In this document: positions 45,553 through 56,400 of the stretch, piece after piece
How positions within the stretch are numbered: position 1 is the first letter of the stretch
Layout: each line of letters starts with the position of its first letter
Source of the DNA: Alphaproteobacteria bacterium
GTDB lineage: Bacteria > Pseudomonadota > Alphaproteobacteria > JAUHZY01
Length of the DNA stretch: 64,000 nucleotides
Reading direction: 5' to 3'
Assembly: GCA_030425825.1 (NCBI GenBank)
Contig: JAUHZY010000001.1
Location: 1,398,834 to 1,462,833 of the forward strand
Program-made: the position numbers and the translations under genes
The notes under the pieces: generated by a model
What the model saw: the letters and a program-made list of their open reading frames with translations, nothing else
The model's database searches: none
What the model was told of the DNA's origin: nothing

Positions 45553-46368
45553 ATGAAAAAAGCAGCTGTTATTGGGTATCCGATAAAACATTCTCTTTCT
45601 CCAACGCTTCACTCATTTTGGCTGAATGCGAATAGTATACAAGGTTCTTATGAGGCCATAGAAATAACGCCGGACACTTTCGAAGAACAAATAAAAGAAT
45701 TAGCTTCTCAAGGTTATGAGGGGTTTAATGTAACGCTTCCTTTCAAAGAAAAGATTATGGATTTTTTATCCTCAATTTCACCAGAGGCTCAAGCCCTTGG
45801 CGCTGTAAATACCGTTGTTGTAAAAGATAAGAGTCTTCATGGATATAATTCAGATGTTTATGGATTTATTAAAAACATAGAAGAAAACCACCCATCTTTT
45901 AACTTTAAAGGTGCGGCCCTTATTCTTGGTGCGGGCGGTGCGTCTCGCGCAGCCATTTACGCCTTGCAACAAAAAGGTATGGAGATTTTTGTCAGTAATC
46001 GCACCAAAGAAAAAGCATTTTCACTGGAAAGTGACTTTGATGGCATCACAGTCATAGACTGGCAAGATAAGGAAAACTGCTTATCAGAAATTACGTTGCT
46101 TGTGAATACAACGTCTCTGGGAATGGCTGGAAACCCTGACTTAGAAATAGATCTAAGCGAAATCAATCAGAAGTCTTTGGTCTATGACATTGTCTATAAC
46201 CCTATTGAGACAACTCTTTTAAAGAGTGCTGCCGCGCATGGGTGCAAAACACTAGATGGCATAGAAATGCTTATATATCAAGGTGTTATGGGGTTTGATA
46301 TGTGGTTCGGTGTAACCCCATCTGTGACAAAAGAAATAAGAGAAAAACTATTGGAGCAATTAATATGA
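45553..46368 (+). CDS. aroE: Shikimate dehydrogenase
   Basis: This 271-aa NADP-dependent enzyme reduces 3-dehydroshikimate. The substrate site HSLSPTLHSFW, the catalytic lysine in NVTLPFKEKI, the NADP loop GAGGASRAAI and NTTSLGM are all present. Its ATG follows the maf stop directly. Its TGA overlaps the coaE ATG (ATGA). Confidence 0.96.
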   Translation: MKKAAVIGYPIKHSLSPTLHSFWLNANSIQGSYEAIEITPDTFEEQIKELASQGYEGFNVTLPFKEKIMDFLSSISPEAQALGAVNTVVVKDKSLHGYNSDVYGFIKNIEENHPSFNFKGAALILGAGGASRAAIYALQQKGMEIFVSNRTKEKAFSLESDFDGITVIDWQDKENCLSEITLLVNTTSLGMAGNPDLEIDLSEINQKSLVYDIVYNPIETTLLKSAAAHGCKTLDGIEMLIYQGVMGFDMWFGVTPSVTKEIREKLLEQLI

Positions 46369-46934
46369 TCGTACTTGGTCTAACAGGGTCCGCTGCGATG
46401 GGAAAATCGACGGTTGTGGAAATGTTCAAGCAGGAAGATGTTCCTGTTTTTGATAGCGATGCTGAAATTCACAAGCTGTTTGGTATTGCAGATGTCACGA
46501 TTGCTTTGGAAGAGCTTTTTCCCGGTGTTTTGGTTGATGGTCAGTTTGATGCAAAACGTTTACGTGAGAAAGTTTTTGGGAACCATGAAGCGCTGAATAT
46601 ACTTGAAAAGTACCTTCACCCTTTGCTGCGGGAGCTGATGAAAGAATTTATCAGCAATACAAAGGCGCCCGTTATTTTATTAGATGTTCCGCTTCTTTAT
46701 GAGGTTGGGTTTGATGTGTTTTGCGACCAGGTTTGTGTTGTTAATGCGCCAAAAGAAGTTCAGCTTAATCGCCTTAAAGAGCGTGGCTGGTCTGATGAGG
46801 ATATTAAGTTTATCCTTGCGCGCCAAATGCCAAATGAAAAAAAGTGCGAAAAAGCAGACTTTGTTATTCCAACCAATTGTAAAGAATCTGAAACCATTCA
46901 AACGGTTAAGAATATTTTATCTTCTTTACAATAA
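46365..46934 (+). CDS. coaE: Dephospho-CoA kinase
   Basis: The ATGA overlap with aroE sets the start at 46365 (189 aa). The enzyme makes the last step of coenzyme A synthesis. The P-loop GLTGSAAMGKST, DSDAEIHKL and LLDVPLLYEVGFD motifs are characteristic. Its end overlaps convergent yifB by 9 bases. It ends the ppsR-maf-aroE-coaE operon. Confidence 0.95.
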   Translation: MIVLGLTGSAAMGKSTVVEMFKQEDVPVFDSDAEIHKLFGIADVTIALEELFPGVLVDGQFDAKRLREKVFGNHEALNILEKYLHPLLRELMKEFISNTKAPVILLDVPLLYEVGFDVFCDQVCVVNAPKEVQLNRLKERGWSDEDIKFILARQMPNEKKCEKADFVIPTNCKESETIQTVKNILSSLQ

Positions 46935-48443
46935 AGATTTTTGACGGCGATATCCCAGTGCTTCGGAGATGTGAATGGCTGTGATTTCCTCTTCGCCAGC
47001 AAGGTCAGCAATGGTGCGGGCGACTTTTAGCACTTTGAAATAGGACCTGGCAGAGAGACCAAACTCTTCTGCAGCCTTCATAAGAAGCTCTTTTCCTTCT
47101 TGATTTGGGCTGGCAAACTTTTCCAAGACTTCACCTTCTATATCTGCATTCGTGCGAACGTTTTTAACGTCTTGATAGCGTTGAGATTGCTTATTTCTGG
47201 CGAGAAGGACACGAGATTTTATACTTTCTGATGATTCATTCTCACCAACATGACCCACAAGGTCTTTCGGTGTAACGGCAGGAACCTCAATATGGATATC
47301 AATGCGGTCGTAAAGCGGCTCAGAAATTTTGGCCTGGTATTTTTGAATACACCCTTTTCCTTTGCCGCAGTTTTTAATGTTTTCAGGGTTGCCACAGTAA
47401 CAAGGGTTCATTGCTGTAACGAGCTGTATGTTGGCAGGGTAAGTGACATGGGCATTGGCACGCGCAATGGTGACAGACTTGCTTTCCAGCGGTTGTCTTA
47501 GGGATTCTAGGCCTTGGCGTGAGAATTCTGGTAATTCATCCAGAAAAAGGACGCCATTATGTGCGAGGGATATCTCGCCAGGTTTTGCTTTTGTGCCGCC
47601 GCCAACCAAAGCAGGCAGTGAGGCGGAGTGGTGCGGGTCGCGAAAGGGGCGTGTTGTTGTGAGTTTGCCGTCAGTGAGCATGCCTGCAATGCTGTGAATC
47701 TGGCTGACTTCCAGGGTTTCTTCAACGCCCATGCTGGGTAAAATACTGGGCAGTCGAGCTGCTAGCATTGATTTTCCTGATCCTGGTGGTCCAATCAACA
47801 AGATATTATGTCCCCCTGCTGCAGCAATTTCCATTGCACGCCTCGCAGACTCTTGTCCTTTAATGTCTTTGAAATCAGGAAGGGGTCCGGTTTCTGGTAC
47901 TGAGCTTTTGATCGTTGGTGGAGATAAAACCTGTGTTCCTTTAAAGTGGTTAATAAGTTCCAGTAGGCTTTTGGGCGCAAGAATTTCTAGGTCTTCCCCC
48001 GCCCAGCAAGCTTCACCTGCACCGTCTTTAGGGCAAATAAGACCCTTTTCATGTGCATTTGCATGAATGGCAGCAGGAAGAATGCCAGCGACAGAACGCA
48101 AGGCACCATCAAGTGATAGTTCTCCCAATGCGACATAGTTTTCGATTTCTTCAGAGGGAATAACGTTCATCGCAGCAAGCAAGCCAAGTGCGATAGGTAA
48201 GTCATAGTGAGACCCTTCTTTTGAAACATCAGCAGGCGCAAGATTGACTGTGATACGACTTGCGGGAAGTGAGAGGCCAAGAGCCGTAAGAGCGGCGCGT
48301 ACGCGCTCTCGTGATTCACCAACGGCTTTGTCGGGTAAGCCAACAATTGTAAATCCAGGAAGTCCAGAAGCAATATGGACTTGCACGTCAATATCTTGGA
48401 TCTTAATGCCTTGAAATGAAACAGTGTGTGTTCTTGCGACCAT
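46926..48443 (-). CDS. YifB/ComM-family Mg-chelatase-like AAA+ ATPase
   Basis: This 505-aa protein has an N-terminal ribosomal-S5-like domain (GLPGFTIVGLPDKAVGESRERVRAAL), the Mg-chelatase AAA+ core (Walker A IGPPGSGKSML, FLDELPEF) and a C-terminal extension. ComM members are DNA-branch-migration helicases used in natural transformation and recombination. It is the last gene downstream of sucCD and rlmB. Confidence 0.92.
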   Translation of the reverse strand: MVARTHTVSFQGIKIQDIDVQVHIASGLPGFTIVGLPDKAVGESRERVRAALTALGLSLPASRITVNLAPADVSKEGSHYDLPIALGLLAAMNVIPSEEIENYVALGELSLDGALRSVAGILPAAIHANAHEKGLICPKDGAGEACWAGEDLEILAPKSLLELINHFKGTQVLSPPTIKSSVPETGPLPDFKDIKGQESARRAMEIAAAGGHNILLIGPPGSGKSMLAARLPSILPSMGVEETLEVSQIHSIAGMLTDGKLTTTRPFRDPHHSASLPALVGGGTKAKPGEISLAHNGVLFLDELPEFSRQGLESLRQPLESKSVTIARANAHVTYPANIQLVTAMNPCYCGNPENIKNCGKGKGCIQKYQAKISEPLYDRIDIHIEVPAVTPKDLVGHVGENESSESIKSRVLLARNKQSQRYQDVKNVRTNADIEGEVLEKFASPNQEGKELLMKAAEEFGLSARSYFKVLKVARTIADLAGEEEITAIHISEALGYRRQKSLL

Positions 48444-48501
48444 TTATTTTACCTAAGCGGGGTTTTTCCCAAGTCTAACAGCCTTCATCGTGCGCGTAAA
48501 T

Positions 48502-49197
48502 TTATTTTCTTAACGCAGCATAAAGTGTGACAGCAACAGCATTTGAGACATTCAAACTAGAGATAGGCGGCTGCGTTGGTAGTTTTAACAATTCATCGCA
48601 AGATTCTTTTGTCAGGCGTCTTAGCCCCTTTCCCTCCGCACCAAAAACAAGGGCGACTTTTTCGCTAAAAGATGTTGCACGTATGTCTTCGCCGCGCTCA
48701 TCCAAACCATAAACCCAAAACCCACTTTCTTTTATATCATCCAACGCACGCTTTAGGTTGGTGACTTCGATAATTGGAACATGCTCCAAGCCGCCACAGG
48801 CAATTTTTGCAACAAGCCCAGAGATTTGAGGTGCGTGATCTCTTGTCACAACCAGGCCATCGATACCAAACGCTGCACATGAGCGTATGATTGCGCCAAC
48901 ATTATGAGGGTCTGTTACGTGGTCTAATATTGCAAGACACGCTGCATCTTTGTCCTGATTTAGAATATCCTCAAGGTGTTTTCCTTCAAGTGGGGCAACT
49001 TCTGCTGCTATACCTTGGTGAACGCTTCCAGGGGGAAGTTTCTGATCAACTTCTTTGCGTGTTAAGAGTTGTAGAGGTATTTTTTTTGGAAGGTTTTGAA
49101 GCTCTTTCTCGCTTTCTTTTGTCACAAAAACCCGAAGCACATTGCGCTTCGGGTTCTCTAGAGCTGCCTTTACAGCATGTATGCCGTAAATAAGCAT
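48502..49197 (-). CDS. rlmB: 23S rRNA 2'-O-ribose methyltransferase RlmB/TrmH type
   Basis: This 231-aa SPOUT methyltransferase has an N-terminal substrate-binding domain (IYGIHAVKAALENPKRNVLRVFV) and knot motifs DHVTDPHNVGAIIRSCAAFG, VFGAEGKGLRRL and LPTQPPISSLNVSNAVAV. RlmB methylates G2251 of 23S rRNA. Its ATG overlaps the sucD stop by one base (TAATG), so it is part of the mdh-sucCD run. Confidence 0.9.
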   Translation of the reverse strand: MLIYGIHAVKAALENPKRNVLRVFVTKESEKELQNLPKKIPLQLLTRKEVDQKLPPGSVHQGIAAEVAPLEGKHLEDILNQDKDAACLAILDHVTDPHNVGAIIRSCAAFGIDGLVVTRDHAPQISGLVAKIACGGLEHVPIIEVTNLKRALDDIKESGFWVYGLDERGEDIRATSFSEKVALVFGAEGKGLRRLTKESCDELLKLPTQPPISSLNVSNAVAVTLYAALRK

Positions 49198-50072
49198 TAA
49201 GCTGCAATAGCTTTCAGTACTGCTTGACCAAGGCCTGCAGGTGAGTCTGAAACAACAATGCCTGCGTCGGCCATTGCTTCAATCTTACCTTCAGCTGTGC
49301 CTTTACCACCAGAAACGATTGCACCAGCGTGGCCCATACGTTTTCCGGGAGGCGCTGTGCGACCTGCGATAAATCCAGCCATTGGCTTTTTGATTTTGTG
49401 GTTTTTAATGAACTCAGCTGCTTCTTCTTCTGCAGAGCCGCCAATTTCACCAATCATGATAATAGATTCTGTTGCATCATCATGGAGGAACATATCAATC
49501 ACATCGATAAAGTTTGTCCCGTTTACGGGGTCGCCACCAATACCAACACATGTTGATTGACCAAGGCCAACAGCAGTTGTCTGTGCAACGGCTTCATATG
49601 TTAGTGTTCCAGAGCGTGAAACAACACCAACAGTGCCTGTTTTGTGAATATGACCAGGCATAATACCAATTTTACAAGCATCAGGCGTGATCACACCAGG
49701 GCAGTTTGGCCCAACAAGGCGTGTTTTTGAGCCTTGAAGCGCACGCTTTACCTTAACCATGTCAAGAACAGGAACGCCTTCTGTGATACAAATAACAAGC
49801 TCCATCTCTGCATCAATCGCTTCTAAGATTGCGCCGGCCGCAAAAGGCGGAGGGACATAAATCACAGAAGCGTTTGCGTCTGTGGCTTTCTTTGCATCAA
49901 TGACTGTGTCAAAAACAGGCAATCCAAGATGTTCTGTGCCGCCTTTTTTCGGTGTTACACCACCAACCATTTGTGTGCCATAAGCAATTGCTTGCTCACT
50001 GTGGAAAGTCCCTTGAGACCCTGTGAAGCCTTGGCAGATGACCTTTGTGTTTTTATCTACGAGAATAGCCAT
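49197..50072 (-). CDS. sucD: Succinyl-CoA ligase alpha subunit
   Basis: This 291-aa alpha subunit makes succinate and ATP from succinyl-CoA in the TCA cycle. The CoA-binding fold begins [18 protein letters not shown]; the phosphorylated His lies in [14 protein letters not shown]. The start at 50072 has AAGGTGG before it and lies one base after the sucC stop. Confidence 0.97.
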   Translation of the reverse strand: MAILVDKNTKVICQGFTGSQGTFHSEQAIAYGTQMVGGVTPKKGGTEHLGLPVFDTVIDAKKATDANASVIYVPPPFAAGAILEAIDAEMELVICITEGVPVLDMVKVKRALQGSKTRLVGPNCPGVITPDACKIGIMPGHIHKTGTVGVVSRSGTLTYEAVAQTTAVGLGQSTCVGIGGDPVNGTNFIDVIDMFLHDDATESIIMIGEIGGSAEEEAAEFIKNHKIKKPMAGFIAGRTAPPGKRMGHAGAIVSGGKGTAEGKIEAMADAGIVVSDSPAGLGQAVLKAIAA

Positions 50073-50073
50073 G

Positions 50074-51246
50074 TTATGCCACCTTTCTTTTTTTAACTTC
50101 TTCAACAATTTTCTTTGCAGCATCGTCTAGATTGTCTGCTGAAACAATATCAAGGCCAGAGTTGTTTAATAGCTCTTTCCCTTGTTCAACATTCGTTCCT
50201 TCCAAGCGCACAACAAGCGGCACGTGAACATCAAGCTCTTTCGCTGCAGCGATAACGCCTTCTGCAATCACATCACAACGCATGATGCCGCCAAAGATGT
50301 TTACTAAGATGCCTTCAACATTTGGATCAGAAAGAATTAACTTGAATGCTGTTGAGACGCGCTCTTTCGTTGCGCCACCGCCAACATCAAGAAAGTTTGC
50401 AGGCTCAGCACCATATAGCTTAATAATGTCCATAGTTGACATTGCTAGACCAGCGCCATTTACCATACATCCAATATTTCCATCCATCTTAACGTAAGAC
50501 AACTCATGATCGGCAGCTTCTTTTTCAGAAGGATCTTCTTCTGTTATGTCACGTAGTTCAACAATATCAGGATGACGGAATAAGGCATTCCCATCAAAGC
50601 TAACTTTTGCGTCAAGTGCGCGAAGACCGCCACCTTCCATAACAACAAGTGGGTTGATTTCGATCATGTCAGCATCTTTTTCTGTGTAGAACTTATACAT
50701 GCTGTGAAGGAAGCTTTTAGCGTCTGCGGCTTGATCTTCAAGGCCTAGTGCAGAGGCGATTTTATCGCACTGCTCATCTGTAAGGCCGGTTGCAGGGTCA
50801 ATGATAATCGTGTGTACTTTTTCAGGAGTGCTTTCTGCAACTTCTTCAATGTCCATGCCGCCTTCTGTTGAGTAAACAATAGAGATGCGACCAGAAGCAC
50901 GATCCAGAACAAAGCTTAAATATAGTTCACGCGCAATGTCGCAACCATCTTCAATGTAAAGGCGCTGTACTTCTTTTCCTTCAGGGCCAGTCTGGTGCGT
51001 CACAAGTGTTGAACCAAGAAGTCTTGTTGCTTCTGTTTTCACTTCTTCGATTGTTTTAACAACTTTAACACCGCCGGCTTTACCGCGTCCACCTGCGTGA
51101 ATTTGCGCTTTGACAACGTAAATTGGGCCGCCAAGCTCTTCCGCGCCTTTTACGGCTTCTTCTGGTGTAAAGGCCACACGACCTTCAGCAACATTAACGC
51201 CATACTGCTTAAGCAGTTGTTTGGCTTGATACTCATGAATATTCAT
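50074..51246 (-). CDS. sucC: Succinyl-CoA ligase beta subunit
   Basis: This 390-aa ATP-grasp subunit starts [19 protein letters not shown]-binding text [17 protein letters not shown] and the nucleotide-side [16 protein letters not shown] and [13 protein letters not shown] are present. It is 12 bases after mdh. Confidence 0.97.
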   Translation of the reverse strand: MNIHEYQAKQLLKQYGVNVAEGRVAFTPEEAVKGAEELGGPIYVVKAQIHAGGRGKAGGVKVVKTIEEVKTEATRLLGSTLVTHQTGPEGKEVQRLYIEDGCDIARELYLSFVLDRASGRISIVYSTEGGMDIEEVAESTPEKVHTIIIDPATGLTDEQCDKIASALGLEDQAADAKSFLHSMYKFYTEKDADMIEINPLVVMEGGGLRALDAKVSFDGNALFRHPDIVELRDITEEDPSEKEAADHELSYVKMDGNIGCMVNGAGLAMSTMDIIKLYGAEPANFLDVGGGATKERVSTAFKLILSDPNVEGILVNIFGGIMRCDVIAEGVIAAAKELDVHVPLVVRLEGTNVEQGKELLNNSGLDIVSADNLDDAAKKIVEEVKKRKVA

Positions 51247-51258
51247 TTGTGCTTCCTC

Positions 51259-52308
<1,050 letters not shown>

Positions 52309-52313
52309 TTAAA

Positions 52314-53429
52314 CTATGTATTTGGATTAGAGTTGGATGCTGAAAGCAACAGAAACGAGAATTGTTTCATATAAAGGACGTCATACTCTTGTTCGTCTTT
52401 GAAGAAGGCAATCATCTTCTTTTCGCCAGCAGTTAGGCTTTGGAAGCCTTCAGAGTCTTTTGTTATTTCTTGAACAAGGTCATCTATTTTTGCGTAAAGT
52501 TTCTGCATTACCTTTTCAAATTTTCGTCGTGCATGTTGACCGCCAATACCATGGAGAGCTTTTAATTCTTGTTTTTTTAGCTCCATAAGTTTTTGTACAT
52601 ACAAAGGAATGGCTGCGTGTTCATCTCTGATCTTTTGTAGATACTCAAGCGCAGCAGCACCATATATCGAACGCTGTTGTTCATCTGGTGTGACAGAAAG
52701 AAGATGTGACTTTTGGAACAACATTTTACTTGGCAGCTTCGCTTCAATATGTGCCTTAACAAGCTTTGTAAACAGGTCTGCCCAGATTTCTGCGTGCTTT
52801 CTTGCAGCCTCCTTTTCTTGCGACAGCCTTTCTTGTCCATATGTCCTTAGAATGTTTTCTGCAAACCTGAAAAGTCTTTTTTTGAAAAAAGGGAATTTGT
52901 TAGAGAACTGCGTGGCAAAGGATGTACATCTTTCGTCATAGTCTTTTTCAATAATTGATAAGAAATTCTTCTCAAGCTTTTCTTCAAGCATGTTTTCTTT
53001 ACCAAAATATTCGCCTGTTTTGATGTTGATAAAGTTATAAGCCTTGTCTAGGCAGTTTTTCATAATTGTTTCAAAGGGCTTTCGCTCTTTATACATGGGA
53101 AGCTTGGGGTCATCGAAGAAGTAATTTGCATCTAAACAAATTTTTTCTTGAGCAAAGATTGCATCGAGAATTTTTTCTTGAGCCTCTTCTTCTTTTCCTC
53201 CAAGCGCCTTCTCGACTTGTTTTTTCATTTCTGAGCGTTCGTAAACATAGTCGAAGTCATAATCGTGGTGTGATGCAAAGTCTTCGTCGCGGTATTTAAC
53301 GCCCATTTCTTCTAGCTTACATTCAATTTGGTAAATAATTGAGCTTTTATATCCCGCCTCAATAACAGGTTTATACTCTTGCAGGAGCGTGCGAAGTTCT
53401 TCAATTTTACCATCTTTGTTTTCTGACAT
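52314..53429 (-). CDS. Unknown cytoplasmic 371-aa protein (gene 5 of the unassigned cluster)
   Basis: I do not recognise this protein. It has no signal peptide or membrane helix, and is rich in Lys, Glu and aromatic residues. Two features stand out: the acidic aromatic stretch HHDYDFDYVYERSEM near residues 54-68 and the helical, coiled-coil-like C-terminal half (about 210-350). It starts 15 bases after the 1209-aa gene, so it belongs to the same transcript. In a cluster whose other members are exported it may be a cytoplasmic chaperone, regulator or ATPase partner, but no nucleotide motif is visible. The frame is long and clean, so it is surely coding. Confidence 0.8.
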   Translation of the reverse strand: MSENKDGKIEELRTLLQEYKPVIEAGYKSSIIYQIECKLEEMGVKYRDEDFASHHDYDFDYVYERSEMKKQVEKALGGKEEEAQEKILDAIFAQEKICLDANYFFDDPKLPMYKERKPFETIMKNCLDKAYNFINIKTGEYFGKENMLEEKLEKNFLSIIEKDYDERCTSFATQFSNKFPFFKKRLFRFAENILRTYGQERLSQEKEAARKHAEIWADLFTKLVKAHIEAKLPSKMLFQKSHLLSVTPDEQQRSIYGAAALEYLQKIRDEHAAIPLYVQKLMELKKQELKALHGIGGQHARRKFEKVMQKLYAKIDDLVQEITKDSEGFQSLTAGEKKMIAFFKDEQEYDVLYMKQFSFLLLSASNSNPNT

Positions 53430-53444
53430 GAAATCTCCCCTTGC

Positions 53445-56400
53445 TTAGGGCGTTTCAACAGGTTCACGTATGATATACGGAGGCAAGGGAGGCGGATCAA
53501 CCAGATGATCAAGAAGCTTTTCATTTACATTTCTTGCACAAGGGTTATCACGAACGGCTGTGTATGCTTCGTCGAACTCTTCCATGTATTCATTGAAGAG
53601 ATCTGTATCAAATATTTCTTCGCCTTCTGGCGCGTCAATTTGTGCCTGTCGCCATTCATAAAACTTTTCAAGCTCTTCATGTATTCTTTCTAAGGCCGGC
53701 CTGCTGGTTGGTGTTGAGCCACCACACCCTTCTGCAGTGAAGCTCGAGCGAATTTTTGCGTACTCTAATCCTTTAACAATAATGGCGAGCCTTTCTTTGT
53801 GCATTTGGTAGATACCAAAGAAGTTTGCAACAATCTTCATTGAGATCATGAAGTTTCTCATAATCACGATGAACATTCTAAAGGAGTCAAGTGCAATCGT
53901 CAGAGACCTTGCCAGCGTGAAGACCAGTTTTTCAAGAAGACCTTTTATGGTGTTTTTGGCTTTTGTGAATATATTGCCTGCGGAAGTCTGCCCTGCTGTT
54001 GCCCTAATTTTATTTGCAATACTGTTTTTCATTGTATTCCATACAACCTTGATGGCCTGCATGAACTGTCCCTGAAGAATATGAGAAATGGCAGACATTA
54101 CAGATAGAAAAACACCTTCTGCGCCATCTTTCGCTTCCTCAAGCTCGTCTCTTATGCTTGGCTTTACGTCAATGCCTGCTTCTTCAAGTTCGTCATAAAC
54201 ACTTTGAAGCACGGGTGACTTTAGGGTGTTTTTAACAATGTCAAAAAACCAGCCGAATGAAACAAACTTCTTCTGAGCAGCATCAATTTTTAAGGATATT
54301 TCTTCAATATCCTGACTAATTTGTTCAGGTGATGCGCCTGTTTCACAAGAAGCTGGCGTGAAGAGAGCATCATAGTTCTCATTAAAAGGTGTGATGCTTG
54401 TAAATTCTTTTGCAACATCTATTGTCAGATCTAGGAGAAGCTGGGGCATTTTCACGCCCGTACAAACAACGTCACGAATTTTGACAGATTCAGATGGTGG
54501 AAATGCTTCGCTTAAGACATTGTCTTGTTTTTTAATGTGGTCTTCAAGCTCTTCAAGTTCTTTTTTTGCCTTTTCTGGCTTCTCGTCTTCAATGTGGGCC
54601 GCAGCAGTGTCTAAGAAATCATTTGAATCAGGCGCATATTCTGAAATAACAAGAACTAGAACATCTTCTGCAAGCACATCCATCAAGCTCTGGACATTTG
54701 CTTTTTGCTCTGCATTAAAGGCATCCTTACCGTCTTTCTCGCGCGCAATGGCAAGATCAATTTCATTCATAACAAAGTCAAGTGAGGTGAGAGCTTTGTT
54801 GATGTCTACCTCGATTTCTTCTCTGTTGCGGTACATTGACTTGATGATTTCGTGCGCGGCGCCTTCAACAAGGTCTTCCAGAGAAACCTCTGTGACGTTG
54901 ACGATGTAGAGGTTCATAACTTCTTTAGCAAGGTTTTCAAAAAAGGTGTTTGCAGACTCATCCATTTTCTCAAGTGTTATTTTTGCGGCTTCTGAGTCTG
55001 ACATTGTAAAAATAGGACGCTTTACTAAAAGCGATTGCTCATAATTTAGGCCGCTAATGGCAAATGTAAGGGGATCGAGTTTCTTGCGCCAGTGAATAGA
55101 CCTGTCGCGAACAGCATCTTCTAGTGCAATTACCGAGTCTGTTTCTAGAAGCGGAACCTCCCACTCCAGGGATGATGCATCAATCCCACGTAAAACTTCT
55201 TCCACTAATAAGTCTGAGTTGTCAGAAGACATTTTTGCAGGGTTTGAGACATTTGGCAGTTTTCCACAGGCTGTAATTTTACTGTAACACTCTTTAAGGC
55301 CACCTTCTGGTTTGATCGCACAGGGAGATAAGTCTGTTTTTTGTGCCTTTTTTTCTTCGTCAAAGCACCAATCTGGTGTTTTGCTTGCCTCTTTACACGC
55401 CCTTCTTTCTTCATAGCATGTGCTATGGAGGCCAAATGCTGGGTCAATCTGTGCTTTTAGAACAAGGTCAGAGTTACAACTCATTGGCGAGAGATTCAAA
55501 AGCATATTCAGAGACCCTGTTAGTTGGGGGAACTCTGGTAGGTAGCCAGGGTCAAAAAGGTCTTTGAAGTCATAAGATGCTTCCAGAGGGTATGGTAATG
55601 AATAAAAGCCCTCCCTTGCATAAATACATGCATTATGCAGGTTTGCGATAATATCTGCTTGTTCTTGAAGGCGTGTCAATTGAGCTTCTGGTGAAATGCT
55701 ATTGTTGGTGTTGGTCTTTTTTTCTGTGAAGGCTGGATTGCGAATAAGAGTGCTTGTTGGTGGAGCTTCATCTGTTTGTCTCGTTGGTGTCGGCGGCGCT
55801 GTTGACGAAGACGTTGTTGTTGGCGGTGTTGTTGATGTTGTTGATCTTGATGTCGGCGTCGTTGACGGGGGGGTAGATGTTGTGTCTTGTGATGTAATAG
55901 AAAAATCTCTTCCTGAAAGATTCGGCCCAGAAGTGTTTGGGGTACTCTCTGTCTCGCTGGATTGAAGACTTTGAGTGCTTTCCTCTTTTGATGAGAACTG
56001 CTTTTGCCAGGCATTACGCAAGCGACCAACAAGGCTTGTATCCTCAGTTGATTCAACTTGAGATCCGGGTGTGTCACCAACAGTATTGAGTTGTGACGTG
56101 CCTGAGTCTCTTTCGCCTATGCCCGCAGACCCTGCGCCAGCATTGCCGCCTTGTGTAGACAAGCTACGCGCTTGGTCCGCTCTTGTGCCAATTTGCTCAG
56201 AGCTTTCATTCGTTGCTTGCCCAGCACTTGTTTGTGCTTCGGTAGAGCTTTGTCCAAACGTTCCTTTCGGGACTTGTCGCCCTTCTGACTCGGTTGACTG
56301 ACCAGGGATGCCAGGAACTGTAAGGGTCGTATCAGGGTCGCTTGTTTCTGGCTGTGCTTGACCTGTTGTTGTGCTTTCATTTTGTCTTGCTCGTTCTGGG

